Below are positions 22,160-34,612 of a stretch of 64,000 nucleotides of DNA, in pieces. Both the position numbers and the translations under genes were made by a program. The notes under the pieces are model-generated. The model was not told the origin of the DNA. It made no database searches and saw only the letters and a list, made by a program, of their open reading frames with translations. This stretch comes from Rattus norvegicus (Eukaryota > Chordata > Mammalia > Rodentia > Muridae). Within the stretch, counting starts at the first letter, position 1, and each line of letters starts with the position of its first letter. The stretch covers positions 65,932,439 through 65,996,438 of the forward strand of contig NC_086034.1 in the NCBI RefSeq assembly GCF_036323735.1. The letters are read 5' to 3'.

Positions 22160-22165
22160 GTAAGT
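22160..22165 (+). other. Nrg1: Splice donor of the Nrg1 type II first exon
   Basis: The sequence GCG/GTAAGT follows codon 244 (Cys) and matches the consensus 5' splice site. It lies where the family protein switches from its conserved LCKRC motif to the next exon. Without splicing, the reading frame runs on to a stop at 22510-22512, so the homology boundary and the donor agree. Confidence 0.95.
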
Positions 22166-22270
22166 GCCTCGCCATCCCCCGGTCGGCCTCGGGCTCCCCT
22201 TCGACGGCTGCGGGGTGCGGGCTGTCCCACGTCCGTCCGAGCGCTCCTAGAGGAGAAAGGGGTGGGGGGT

Positions 22271-24237
22271 GTCTGGCAGGTGCCACGGGCCGGGCAATTT
22301 CTCGACGTCCCCAACTCTCTGGGCTCTTGCTACGGGTAGACTCTCAAGTTTGGTCTTCGGTTGGACTGCCTAAAACTTTTGAATCCCTCGGTGTTTGGTT
22401 CCCTAAGTTGATAAGGAATGCGTCGGTGGCTTTCCTAGGTGTTGGTTTACTGAACTTGGCTGTGGTTAGGCTGCTGTTTGTTGAGTTCCCCTGTGTGGTG
22501 GGGCTTCTCTGAAGGAGAGATCAGGCGCCAGGCTCGGTTTCCAAGCCTTCTTCTGAATGTGGTCCCGAGGAGTCAGGGGTTGTTGTGGAGAGCCCTGATG
22601 AAAGGGCAGGGTGAGATGCCTCTGGAGAGACTGGCAGAGTTTTGGGTTAACTAATTGGCAACGCACAGGGTGCAGCCAGTTTCTGTGTGCACATGAGAAG
22701 TGCAGGGTGACTTTTCCTGGGAGAATCCTGTCAAGAATTTTGGCCACAGTATTTTGGTTTGGAGGATGTTTTCTCTGGCCTGGAAACCAGCACGGCTGAA
22801 ATGTAATTGTGGCGCTTTTTATCTAGGCCTTAAAGATGAGAAGTTTAGCCATTGATTTTCCAGCCTTTTGCCATTTACCACTGGGCATTCCCTCAGGAGT
22901 ATCAAATTATCAGATTTGAGAAATTAGCCGAGAGTCTAATTACAGGTCTGGGGGGGGGGGGTCGAATTGCATTTCTGCCATTCATAAAATAATTTCCAGG
23001 ACCTAAATATCTGTATCTTTTCCTGATCACCCATATAATTACAACACATAGCGGGGATTCCTTTTCAGACCTTAAATTAGTATGATTACATATTACACAG
23101 TCTAACACGAGTAATAGCTTTTTTTTTTCTTGTTTTTTGTGTATTCGCTTAATGGATAGTTGGATTAATTGAATTTTCACAGAACTCAGCATCATGGCAC
23201 ACGGCGCTGCAAAGTGTGTCAGGTAATAGCCAATTAGACGTACATTTTAGGTTGTCATTGTGGCGCTTGTGTCCTGCTGCTAATTAATACATAATGATTT
23301 AGGTTTAATGACAGGCAAGAGCAAAGTTCACCCAGTGTTCCTTTATGTGAACAATGTGTTTGGTGTGTCAGGGACCTGTGAGGATCGTACCAATCTGTGG
23401 ACAGAGGCTCTTGCTACTGGTGCTGAAGGAAGCTGAGTGACGCTGGGAATTCCCCTGCTCTGCTTGATAGATGTCACTGTATAACATGGGGAATGCTCTG
23501 CTGGGAGCTGTCCTATTAGGGAGCACAAAAGCTCAACACCACTGTACTGCACCTTATGTTCTTCTGTATAGAATCTGAAATGAGACCTTTAAGTCCTACC
23601 GTAGGTCAGCTTTCACATGTTTCATTATATGTAATTCAAGGAGGATTTTGACTTTATCCCAAACCATATGAGGTTCACATCATCTACTATGTATGCATCC
23701 TGGGGCATCACTATAGAGGTGTTTGCAGTTAGCGGGACACCAGGCTGGCAATGCTGTTAGTAACAGCTTTTAACCAGAAACAAAGGTCAGATCTCAGCAT
23801 TAATGTCCTTCCATGCATCGAGAACATATTTGGACATGGGAAATCCATGTTGCCTGGAGAAGTCATATGGTACTTTGTGCCTCTTACTGAGTGCAGATAG
23901 TGTTGCCCTTACACTTGGCAGTCAAAGGGGGATATACAGTTTAAATCAAGGCTTGTTAGGAGTGAGTGAGGTATTGGGAGAACTGATAATCTCTCTGCCT
24001 AGGATCCGGAAGTTTAATAAGTCATCGAGTTCCTGGGCTAGATTTGTATAGTCATAACGTTTGGTGACTTCAGTGTTATATAATTTAAAGTAGGAATGAA
24101 TATATGACATCTCGGTGGAGGGTTGACCTAAGGACCAAATGAAAGCACACTAAGTTTCTTTTGCATATTTACCCACAAGGTAACTTTGTATAGGGTGAGC
24201 TCAGTAAACCATACTTAGAATACTGGGTGGAAAATTG
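22271..24237. other. Repeat-poor intron start
   Basis: Unique, A/T-rich sequence apart from a 12-base G-run at 22950-22961. No exon or repeat recognised. Confidence 0.55.
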
Positions 24238-24248
24238 TGAGTGAGTGA

Positions 24249-24322
<74 letters not shown>

Positions 24323-24332
24323 GTGTGTGTGT
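24238..24332 (+). repeat. (TGAG)n/(TG)n microsatellite
   Basis: Short TGAG units lead into long TG repeats interrupted by TATG. Confidence 0.95.
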
Positions 24333-27300
24333 TTGAAAACCTGTGAATCCACCCAGCTGTGCAGTCTCAGTTAACAATGCCATCCAGAAAGCATCAGGCA
24401 AAAGGACACAGACAAGTGGAAAATCTCTAAAACGAATAGGGGCTGATTTATCTTGGTCAAGCTGGCCATGTACTTCCTGGTTAGATTTAGGAAGAGTGAT
24501 GGTGCAGAGGGCCCTATCTAACCACAGGAGCCACCCTGGGGTGTGACAGTTCTGGGCAGGCTTGAGCCCTGATGCCAGGCTGGGGAAGGAATACAGCAAA
24601 GTCATTTTGTGATCTCATACCCAGGGGGACAGTTTCCAGATCTTACGCGCTCAGCTGCAGTGCTCTCTCTCCTCCAAGTTGCTTACTAGTGTAGAAACTC
24701 CACAGGCAACAGATTTGCCTTGGGGCTGACCTAATAGAAAGTTTCCCCCATTCCTCTCTCTCTTTTCCTCCATAAGCTATATGCTCTCAAGTAGTGTCTA
24801 TAATAGGCTAGACCCTTTGAAACAGAAACTGTTCGTGTGTTTAGAAGACAACATGCACTTTCATAGGTTGCTTTTGAGTTGAAGTTTGAATCAATTGCAC
24901 GTTCACGACGATGGTTTGAACTCTCAGTCTCGACCCCCTCCCCCCACTGAATGAACTGAGACACGTAGTTAGGAATTCGTGTTCATCCAAAAGCAGACTA
25001 ATTGGCTTTTCAACTAAATTTCTGTAATTGAAACAAATTATTGTTTGATCTGCTACACTTTTTGGTTTCCAAGCATGGTGGGTGGTGCGAGGCAGGAATG
25101 GATTTCCAAAAAGGAGTAGTGGTTCATGTAGATTTGTACACCATGTTTTTATAAGTCAATGTAAGTCTCTGTGTTGTATGATAGAAAATGAAGATATCTT
25201 AATGCACGGAAATTACAAGCATGCTTATCAATATTTGTGATAAATGGGTACTTACTCTTTCTAATGCCCCCCAATCACTGTTTCATAAAGCGCAGTAACC
25301 TTACAGTGTTATGAAAACAAAATGTTGCAGGGATTTTTCCACTCAGCGCTGAAGGAAAATTATTCTTAATAAAAGCTGTATTAGGAAAATAGAAATACAG
25401 ATTTTGCTTGGCCGCTTGTATTTCATGAATACACATACAAATTTAATTTCCTACGCGTTTGTGACTGTTTTTTTCTTAAGCCATATAAATCTTGCTGTCA
25501 AAAAAGCGACACTAGAATCAACTTCCCTCTGTTGAGGAGAGAAAAATGTATATGTCTTTATTTATGTTTATATTAAAATAAGAAACTGATAGGTCATTTG
25601 GGGAAACGGGTCTTTAGAATGAAAAGGTTTTAGAAGTGCATTTTAATGTTTGACTTAAGAGCATTTTGCTATCACTAGGGGACAGTTCAATCATTTGGGG
25701 GAGTTCTATAAACCCCCTGAATTTAGGAAAAGTTGTACCATATGTCTTAATGCATTAGCTAAGACTGAAAAGCTTAATTAGCCCTGAGGATAAAACACCA
25801 AGCTGTGTGTCCCCGGCTGTGTATTTATAGCAAAGCAGAGCAGAAGATGTGCTTGGGGCAGGTTGTTGCCCTTGTCAAATATAATCCATTCACCGTTCAG
25901 GGAATCTCCCTTCCTTCACTAATACTCATTTCCTTCCTGGTGGTTTTCTAAATCGTAAACAACATGTTTTAAAGCCTGTTTTTACATTTCAGTGACAATT
26001 TACATGCGGACCAGATGTCCAGAGTTCTTCAGCTGTCCTAGGTACTTAGGACCTAGGAGTGCTTAGATTCTTGTGGCTTGTTTAGAATAAGATTAAATGA
26101 TATGAAAAAAATTAATGAACTCATATCTGTGTAGACCTCTTACTGAATGGATATTTTGATCAGCCTTAGGTAAATGCATGAAAATTCTGGGCATAATACA
26201 TATACAGTTAAGTTTCTTACTGGGCTTTAGCAGTTACAGAAAAGAAGGGAAGAACAATGTATGTTTATAGGAATACAAAAGATAAGTTTTAGGTTTCTTT
26301 TTTAAATTCTGATTAGGCCTTTGTGGATAGTTTTCAAGTCACGCATACATGCTTTACCTCTGCACGTGTGTATGAGCTCAGCATGCATGTGAGCATAAAC
26401 TTGAAGTGAAGACTAAAATAATATAATGGTAGGTTACTAGGGCTTAGCTGGCTACCCCATCCTGCGCAGATGTCACTTTAGAGTACACAGACAGGGCTTT
26501 GTGATCCATCTCATTCAGATGTGAGGTTGCACGATTTGAGAGACTAGTCCACCCAAGTTGAGGGACTGTTGTAGTTGACCTAGGATGTTTCCATGTTGTT
26601 TGTGTGGGTTATTAGTGTGCTCAAGGCAAACCTGTTTCTAAAGCCTTACTTTCTTGACTTCCAGCGCTAAGTGATCTGTACATGTCCAAGTAGATTTAAA
26701 AAATAAAAATAAAAGGGTGAAGTCGACAGCTAAAAGTGGGTTGCATAGTCTCTGTTTATCTTAGAATTAATTTTTAGGAAACAATTCCCCTTCGTATCAG
26801 ATTGCCATCTGGGCCTCAGAGATAGACATATAAGCTATATTTTGTCTTTTGGTCTTTTATAAATGAAAGTAAGATATTTTTCCCTATGGAAAATAGTTTC
26901 CTAGAAAACTGTTTCTTAACTTTGACTCGTCCTTATTGGACCGGGATAATTTATATTTTCCTAATAATCAGGAAAATAAAAAGATAAAGTTCTTTCCACA
27001 CGGGAGTGCCCTGCCTCTTTTTTGCTTTAATTTCCTGTGTGTTCCCTTGCCTCTATTTCCCTTATGAAAATCCTGCGAAGGAAGCCTTAGGAAGCAATGG
27101 GGTCATGGCTGGATCTCAGTGCATGCACCTAGGGTCACATTGACTACCCATCTGTCTCTTGATGTCTTGGAATTCAGCTGCCTTTGGTTTGAAGATGTTG
27201 GATAACAGCCATCTGCGAACATAAGACTATGAATGTGAGTGCTCCTTTTGTTCCTGATTGGCTCCATCTCTATCTGGTGAGGATACAGATGGTTACCTGT

Positions 27301-29044
27301 ATAGCATCTCTTAATTCAGAGGCATTCCATGAAAAGCCCAAGGTTCTGTCTTTGGATGTCGGCCCTGAAATGTTGGGAACTGTAAGAGGAGTTCAGAGTG
27401 GTATGTAATTCAGGAGCTGGTGGCCAGATTTTGCAGATAACAAATACTGAACGGATAGAATCTGTAGAAGGAAATCATTTCTTTGCCTTTTAGTCTACTA
27501 TAGCAGGGGATGTGAGCTAAATAGAGTATATACTAGGGGACATGGCTGACTGTGGTGTTATAGTCTTGGCTGTGGGAATGCATAGGAGTCCAGAGCCTGG
27601 ACAAGAGTTACTAAAGGTGAGAAACCCTCAGGAGTACACTATTTACACAGCCATGTCTCTCAACTGGAGACTACCAATAACACAATAGAGGCTAACAAAT
27701 TGACAGAGAGGTTAACTGCAACTATGCAGTCCTAGCCCCCACTCTTGGACTGAGTTTCTGAGAGATACAGCTTAATTTTTATATGTTTTGATAGATTAAG
27801 TGATCATTGATCATTAAGTGGTGACAGAGGTACTTCTAGACGTGTATATGGTGGCAAATACTGATCTAGGCTGTATTTGAAAAGGGAAAAAATGTTTTCT
27901 TCCTGATTTCTCCCATTCACATCACAAGTTTGGTGAGATGTGTACTACAGAGAACACAGCATAAGAAGCCATACCCTTCTAATACACTATTTCCTTCTCA
28001 TAGCACCCACAGCTTTAACGCCTGGACAGACTTTTGGGATTCTGAGAAATGTTGAATTTTCCAGAGACTTTTTCCCCTAGCAATTATTTTTGAACCACGT
28101 TTAATCCATAGAGTTTATATCCCAGGAAGAAGTAAAATTCACTGTGTTGTAAATACTTGAGGGTACACAAGAGACTTGGATAGTTAGTAAATCCCTAGTG
28201 CCGTTTTTGTAAAGATCCATCATCAGCCCATCTCCGCATTTTAAGTACTTGACCTTAGCATTCAGAACTGCTCTGTTCACCTTTGCTCTGTACTCATGGA
28301 CAGTTGAGCATCTCAGTAGTGTCAACTTTTTCTTCACGGTAAAATTCAGTTTCAGTAACTGAAGAGGAAAATTTTCCCCATTGTGTCCCTGAGAACTAAT
28401 AACTTCTTTTTCTTTTAGAAGGGGAGGGAGAGTTGAGATCCTCTTTTCTTACTTGTCTTGTTTTTAATGTCTTGTTGGTTCTTGGTTAGATTGCAGGGAA
28501 AACAGTATGTTTCCTTTGGGCTGGACTAGATGATGAAGCCCTTTACTGTCTAGTTGGTCTTGGGGCTACCATGGGAGATGAGAGGTTTCCCCAAATTGTC
28601 AGTTGCTGCAGAGACATCGTCTATGTAAAGCATCACAGCCTTTACTGAAGAGGAGATAGATGGCTACCCTGCTTCCCAAGAATGTGTCATTGGACTTTAC
28701 CTTTGGGAGAGGACTATGCAGGTAGAACCCTTTGGTACCCTCTGAGGTGAAGCTGTTTAGCTCAGAGTAGGTGTACTCATTGACCAGTGACAGCACTGAG
28801 GTTACCCACAGTCCACTTTTGTCGTCCGCTCAGACAGGTTTGCTGGGGTGACTCCTGGCTCTGCTGTCTTCCTCCCACAGCTGCGGTTGTTCACACCATC
28901 CCTGAGAGCAAAGGTTCCACTGGAGCACGTATTTTATTGGAAGGTCTAGCATTTGTGGAACCACTCTTCTTTTCTGGGCAGATTGAATTTAGTTGTGAGA
29001 GCACCATCTTTGCCACATTAACTATTTTTAGGTAAGTATTTTGG
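24333..29044. other. 4.7 kb repeat-depleted intronic block
   Basis: No SINE, LINE or LTR was recognised over this span, unlike the rest of the window. Blocks near 24960-25520 and 25660-26000 are A/T-rich, with many TAAT/ATTA cores and short palindromes. Repeat exclusion next to a developmental gene promoter suggests regulatory constraint, which is inference. Confidence 0.5.
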
Positions 29045-29680
29045 TAGCATGCTGTGCTTACACGGTTGTGCATCCATCGCTATAATTTATCTCCAGAAGT
29101 TTTTCACCTCCCTAACAAATTCTGTATCCAGTATTCATACCCCCACCCCCACCTTTCCCTCTCTATCCCTGGAAACCGCTACTCTACCTTCTGTCTTGAT
29201 ATTTATGATAATTCTTCACCTATGCAATAGAATAGCTTTTGTCCTTTTGTGACTGGCTTATTTCCACTGAGCATTATGTCTTTGCCATCGGTATGTGCCA
29301 TAGTGGGTTTCAGAGTACTCTCCTTTTAATGCTGAATTGTCTTGTGTTTTACGTGGACACCACATTAAAAACCAGAGTTTTTAAGCCACTTACCTATTCA
29401 TGACATTCAGGTCACTTCTACCTTTGTCCGTTGTGGATAATGCCACTGTAATATGTAGACCTATCTGCTTGAGCTCTTGCTCTCTTATCTGAGGGCTTTG
29501 GTTCCCCAGATGGAATTCCCAGATCTTAGGCTTAGTATATGCACTCTTCCATAGCAGCTGCACTTTAAACTCCTGGCAACAGAGTACCTAGGCTCCAGTC
29601 ATCCTCATCATCCTCACCAGCGAGTGTTCATCTGTAATGTTTTCATAGCAGCTATCCCAGTGGGCATAAAGGGGTAAAGA
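29045..29680 (-). mobile_element. Ancient mammalian L1 (L1M-type) 3' region, antisense
   Basis: The segment shows GTTGTGCATCCATCGC, CCTGGAAACCGCTACTCTAC, GTCCTTTTGTGACTGGCTTA, GTTGTGGATAATGCCACTG and CAGCTATCCCAGTGGGCATA in the order of a reversed old L1 ORF2-3' UTR. The copy is heavily diverged. Confidence 0.85.
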
Positions 29681-30639
29681 ACAGTCTTTATTTTGTTTTC
29701 AGTACAAAGTTAATACCTCTATTATTATCATTAACCAGAAACAAGTTCTCAGAAAATAAGTGCTAATCTATTCACAGCTACAATTGACACAGCTCTCAGA
29801 GGCCGGAATCTGAAGCCATCAAATAATGTAGCTAGAATAGACAACAGCTTATTTAAAACAAAGAGATGTTTATAGAATAAAGTTAGGAAATACTTTTCAA
29901 TGCTTATCATCAAATTTTGCTTGTCAGCTTATACTTTTATCAACTTAGCTCAGAAAGGCACCTTATCATATGCCTAACAGCATCAAAAACTTTCAACAGC
30001 TTTAATTTATTCACTGAATTTTCCTTTTATTTTTTTCTTAATGGTTTGCCTGTCTGTAGTCTCCTACATTGCTCAAAGCCCCATTCATTGGTTGTTGAGC
30101 TGGAGTCTAAGTCATTTTGAAGATTGTTTTTCCCAGGGCTTTCCCTTTTCAGTCTGTCTGGATACTCATACTGACTAGAGACACTGACACTCAGTGCCCT
30201 GCTCTGCCCCCGTGCAAACTCAGCTTCACCTCCTTCATCTTACTGTAAGAACATTTCCATCCAGTTGCACTGCTCCATGAACAAGTCATTAGACTATTTC
30301 CTCTGTCTTTTGCCTGTGTCTCTTTTCTCTTCCCATTTCTATCAAGGAGGATTCTGTTCCTCTTTCAAGGGGCACCTCAGATGCCACTGCTTCCCTGGTG
30401 TTTCTAGAAATGATCCCTGTCCATGGAACCCTTTGAAGACAGAATGCCTCTTTATGGTTCACCTTGTGCAGATCTCTTGTATCATCCCATGACCTTCAGC
30501 ATCTGCACAGTTCCGCGCTCTTCCTTTGGCATGTCTTTCCCTGAAGAGGCAACAACAGTATTCCGGTGGGCAGACATTTGTTGGGTCTGCAGCATATTCA
30601 CATTGTGCTGCATTAATTAGGAGTTGGGAAATCCTTGCT
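29681..30639. other. Non-coding, possibly old LINE2/MIR debris
   Basis: The GGGGCACCTCAGATGCCACT stretch at about 30370 resembles old L2-like sequence, but weakly. No gene supported. Confidence 0.35.
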
Positions 30640-30735
30640 CTTGGCCTCTTCCAATTGTACTGTAGTTTAGAGCCACTGAACCTGTTGGTTTCCTCATACA
30701 TAAAATTGAAACTAATATACCTTCTGAGGTCCATT
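30640..30735 (+). mobile_element. MIR SINE 3' part
   Basis: GGTTTCCTCATACATAAAAT followed by TGAAACTAATATACC matches the MIR 3' end (TTTCCTCATCTGTAAAATG-type). Confidence 0.65.
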
Positions 30736-30804
30736 CAGATGTCCCTGCTACTTATCTCAGAAATGACCCACACTTACTGGCCTCCTCTGCTTCTGTCTCC
30801 AGAG

Positions 30805-30919
30805 CTTCTCCTTCTCTTCCTCCTCTTCCTCCTTCTCTTCATCTTTCTCTTCCTCATCATCTTCCTCCTTTTCCTCTTCTTCCTCCTTTTCCTCTTCCTT
30901 CTCTTCTTTTTTCCCCTCA
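30805..30919 (+). repeat. (CTTCTC/CCT)n polypyrimidine tract
   Basis: About 115 bp of nearly pure C/T on the + strand. Confidence 0.92.
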
Positions 30920-32311
30920 CAACAGTATTTTAAGGAGACAGACAATTCGTGGGGAAACTGTTTTAGACAACCCAAGAGAGGAAGAAGAGAGCTGGAAGAA
31001 AGAAAGCCTTGAAGGAAGCTCCTTCCTCCAAGTCCCGGGACTACCACTTCCTTTCATGTCACTAGGTTAATCTGTCTCAAATACTAAATTATCCATATGC
31101 ATCACATCATCTTTACAGAAAGCCAAGTTCCTTGTGCTTGCCAGCCAGTCTCCAAAACGATAAAATGCAAATAATAGATTAACACACAACTGTACACTTA
31201 TAAAACAAAATGAAGCAAAACTAAAACTTCAGGAACTTGTATAATAAAATGAGCCAGGACTGTGATACTCTTTTATTAGGAATTTGTTTTAAAGTGTAAG
31301 TGTGCCATTGTTTGAAGGTCTGATAACTGGAGTCACTGATGAAGTGGATGAAGCTGGCACAGACTCTGAATAGTTTGGTCTCCAGTGAGACCAGGTTTGA
31401 TGATGCTAGGGACAGATTTCCTACCATGAGGCAGGTTTATCATTATAATGGTTTGGGCAAGAAGATGATACTGTCAGTCCTTTTATGGGTGAAAGGAACA
31501 ATGCGGAAACAAGGTGTCAAGAGGAAGATCATTTGATCTGACTCTCCAAATTGCTGTACAAAGCCTCATTACTGGCTTCATAGTATAAGACAGGCTGTTG
31601 GGGATTAGCTAGGCATGGTCCATTTTCTTCTACCCAGTGCAAAACATTCAGTGATATTTATAAATCAAGGCTCTTCAGTCTATTCCTTAAACTTAGACCT
31701 TTCCTGTAGAATCTAGATTTATATATCAAATGGCTTACTAAATAACCTAGACATCCAACTAGCAATTCACAGTAAACATATCGAAGAGTGTTTCCTCCTG
31801 CTAGAACATCTATTCATCCATTTATTAATAATGAAACTATGATCACCATAGTTGCTATTACTATCCTCAGTGGTCCCTTGATGAGCATGTGTTCTGGGCT
31901 AGATACGGTAGTGGGAGGTAATAAAAAATCCACTGAACCCCTCAGCATTTTATAGAATTAATGTTTCTTTTAAAATTATTTTAAGCAGAACCCTCTCTCG
32001 TGACACAAGTATTTTGTCAAGTACTATAATATATAAGCATGTTGATTCTCATATTCTTCTTGCTCCCCAAATTCTCATTGTCTCTAATCCCATTCTTAGC
32101 CTAATAATAACAATTTCTTATCTTTGTTTTCTCCTCTAACAAAAAAATGGTCTTTTCTACTGATCGCAGAGTGACTCTTCTAAACAGAAAACACACTATG
32201 CCCCTATTTAAAGCTCTTGAGTTGTCATCACAATAAAATATTCTTTACAATAACACAAGATGTATTTTATCTCCCTCCCCCAAATACTTAGATTAAAATA
32301 AAATTAGATCA
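30920..32311. other. Non-coding, A/T-rich
   Basis: The segment at about 31800-31930 resembles old L2/MIR-like sequence (GTTCTGGGCTAGATACGGTAG). Otherwise nothing recognised. Confidence 0.35.
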
Positions 32312-32526
32312 CATTTTATTTTGTGTATTCGGATATTTCATCTGTGTTTATGTCCTTGCAGCATGTACCTGTAATGCTTGCCAAGGCCAGAAGAGGGCAT
32401 TGACTGCCCTGGAGCTGGAGTTGCATATGGTTTTGAGCTGCCATGTGTGTGCTCTGAATGCAGCTTTAGTCCTCTGGAAAAAAAAAAGCAGTGCTCTTAA
32501 CCACTGAGATATCTTTCTCTCCAGCC
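32312..32526 (-). mobile_element. B3 SINE
   Basis: Antisense B3 with GGCCAGAAGAGGGCATTGAC, GAGCTGGAGTTGCATATGG and the reversed head CTTTCTCTCCAGCC. An A-run interrupts it at about 32480. Confidence 0.85.
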
Positions 32527-32797
32527 TCCGTTCTCAAGTATTTTGTGTAGTTCATTCTCCTGCCTAGAACCTGGCCCCACATTCCTAGCGTTGCTCTCCA
32601 TGTATAAGAAGCTGTAGACCTCCAGGCTTATGCACCTGCCATATCCCTTTCTCAGAGTCAGCTGTTTTCCTGTGTACCTTTTGTACTGTTGCTACCTGAT
32701 GTCTAAGACTGAGCCACATTCTTCAGTTGTAGATGGGTAAATAAAACTTTATAGCTATGGAATAGATTATTTTGAATTTTGTACAAATCTTGTGGAA

Positions 32798-32961
32798 GGG
32801 GACTGTGGAGATGACACAGCAGGTAAAGGCTCGTGGTGTGCAAAGTCTGTCAGCCTGAGCTTAATACCTAAAACCCATGTAAAAGCTAAAGTACAGAACT
32901 GACTCCACAAGTGGTCCTCTGATACTTTTCATGCTGTCCTGGCAACATTCGTGCTGCTGTG

Positions 32962-32992
<31 letters not shown>
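32798..32992 (+). mobile_element. B2/B3-like SINE with (CA)n tail
   Basis: The tRNA-like head GGGGACTGTGGAGATGACAC with CAGGTAAAGGCTCGTGG and the body CCACAAGTGGTCCTCTGATA end in a CA repeat (32965-32992). Confidence 0.75.
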
Positions 32993-32995
<3 letters not shown>

Positions 32996-33068
32996 GGATG
33001 GGAGGGGGGGAAAGGGGATAACATTTGAAATGTAAATACATAAAATATGCAATAAAATGTTTTGCAAA
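32993..33068 (+). mobile_element. Short L1 3' terminus, sense
   Basis: G-rich run, AAAGGGGATAACATTTGAAA, ATGTAAAT and AATAAA form the last ~70 bp of a rodent L1. It inserted at or in the CA tail of the preceding SINE. Confidence 0.7.
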
Positions 33069-33704
33069 AAGAGGTGTATCCCCTATTCTATGTATCTATA
33101 ATAAACAGACATATTTTATGATATGCTCATGGCTACTGGTCTCTTTCACTACCACGTGACAACAGAAAATAAATTCGTCTACTTTCAGGAACCCGTTTTA
33201 CTCATAAAAAGAAAACGACCATTGCAAACTGGAGCTCTGCTTGTTTTAAAGCAATCGACTTGAGGTGCGGTTCAGCTATGCACTGGCCACAGAGAGTAGA
33301 GAGTAGAACATCCCATGATCTGTCTATTCATAGGGTAGAGATAAACTAGTGTGTGGGGGATGGTAATATTTGAGGTTCCATTTATTACAGCGGTCAGCCT
33401 CTCCTTGCAATGCATACCCCACGTTAAAGGAAATACTCTACAGGGACAAAATAAGACAGCCCCTTCCCACATTTGGTGTCTGTTAGAAATAGCATTTACT
33501 ATTTTTTTTTCTTGTCAAAAACTGATGACTAGTCCTTGCAGGAATACTAGAAAATACAGACTAACAAATTCAAGAAAAATCCAAACATTTGTAATATGAA
33601 CACACTAAAATCAAATACTGTTAGCATTTTGTTGTATAGAGTTCTAGGCTCCTATTTCTCTTTTGATTATTAAATATAGAGATGAAACAGGAAGACGAGA
33701 CATG
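33069..33704. other. Non-coding, nothing recognised
   Basis: A/T-rich, no supported features. Confidence 0.4.
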
Positions 33705-33985
33705 CTTCTATGAGGAAGCTCTCACTCCCGCCCACCCACTCCCACCTAAATGCCCTGGCGTTCCCCTACACTGGGAAACAAACCTTCACAGGACCAAGGG
33801 CTTCTCCTCCCGTTGATGTCAGACAAGGCCATCCTTTGCTACATGTGTGACTGGATCCCTCCATGTGTACTCATTGGTTGGTGGTTTAGTCCCTGGGAGC
33901 TTGGGGTCTGGTTGGTTGCTATTGTTGTTCTTCCTATGGGGTTGCAAACCCCTTCAGCTCCTTTGGTCCTTTCTCTAGCTAGGAG
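33705..33985 (-). mobile_element. L1 3' UTR internal fragment, antisense
   Basis: Contains TCCCCTACACTGGGAAACA, ACAGGACCAAGGGCTTCTCC, GGTTTAGTCCCTGGGAGC and GGGGTTGCAAACCCCTTCAG. The extreme L1 terminus is missing on the left. Confidence 0.85.
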
Positions 33986-34179
33986 CTACATTCTCTTCCT
34001 TATGCTCAGTTTAGCATTTTATGGGTGAGTTTTGCAGTAACACCTTAAGGTTTAAAGTTCACCGAGCCTATTTTCATTTGGCATCATTGCAAATGCAGAG
34101 GGTCAGGCCCTATGCCCTGTCTTTTCCTCGCATGGGAGGATGCCTGTCTTAGCCCAACGTTGAACAAATCATTTTGATA

Positions 34180-34560
34180 TAGGAACTGTGGAAAAATGCT
34201 CTCCAGCCTTATCACTGCTGAATTAATTGAGTTTCATGATGCACTTTTGTTTTCCTTAGGAGGATAAATTAAAAATGTCTGATAAAGCTGTCTGTAAAAG
34301 CAAAATTGTTAGGTTAAACCTGCCCAGTATATTAAATGTATTGACGAGTAATCCATCCTCTGCTTTTAATCACTTTTATTAACTCTGCTATAATTTTATT
34401 CCTAGTAACTCACTAAATAACTGTCATTATGTACTCAGTAATATTTCTCCTTAAAATACTATCAAAATGTCCATAAAAGTGATTAAGGTGCTAATATCAC
34501 CCACCTACATCCCGTTGGCAGGAATTGTTGGTGACTGATGATCAGCTGGGTAGTTGGTTG
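34180..34560. promoter_or_regulatory. Candidate conserved A/T-rich non-coding element
   Basis: Unique sequence free of repeats, with many TTAAT/ATTAA/TAATTT cores and the palindrome-like CACTTTTAT...ATAAAAGTG pair (about 34370-34378 and 34472-34481). It looks like a vertebrate conserved enhancer. No alignment is available to prove it. Confidence 0.25.
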
Positions 34561-34566
34561 TGCTTT

Positions 34567-34612
34567 GTGTGCGTGCGTGTGCGTGCGTGTGCGTGCGTGT
34601 GCGTGTGTGTGC
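34567..34612 (+). repeat. (GTGTGCGTGC)n Z-DNA-prone microsatellite
   Basis: Perfect alternating purine-pyrimidine run with regular CG steps. Confidence 0.93.

Larger units (their letters stand above)
20690..22270. promoter_or_regulatory. Nrg1: CpG island spanning the Nrg1 type II promoter and first exon
   Basis: G+C and CpG density rise abruptly at about 20690 and fall back soon after the splice donor, against an A/T-rich background on both sides. The island covers some 740 bp upstream of the start codon and the whole coding exon. This is the expected position of the promoter and 5' UTR. I cannot place the transcription start. A pyrimidine-rich interruption lies at about 21186-21240. The island generates long open frames in several frames on both strands, which I treat as composition artefacts. 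Confidence 0.85.
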
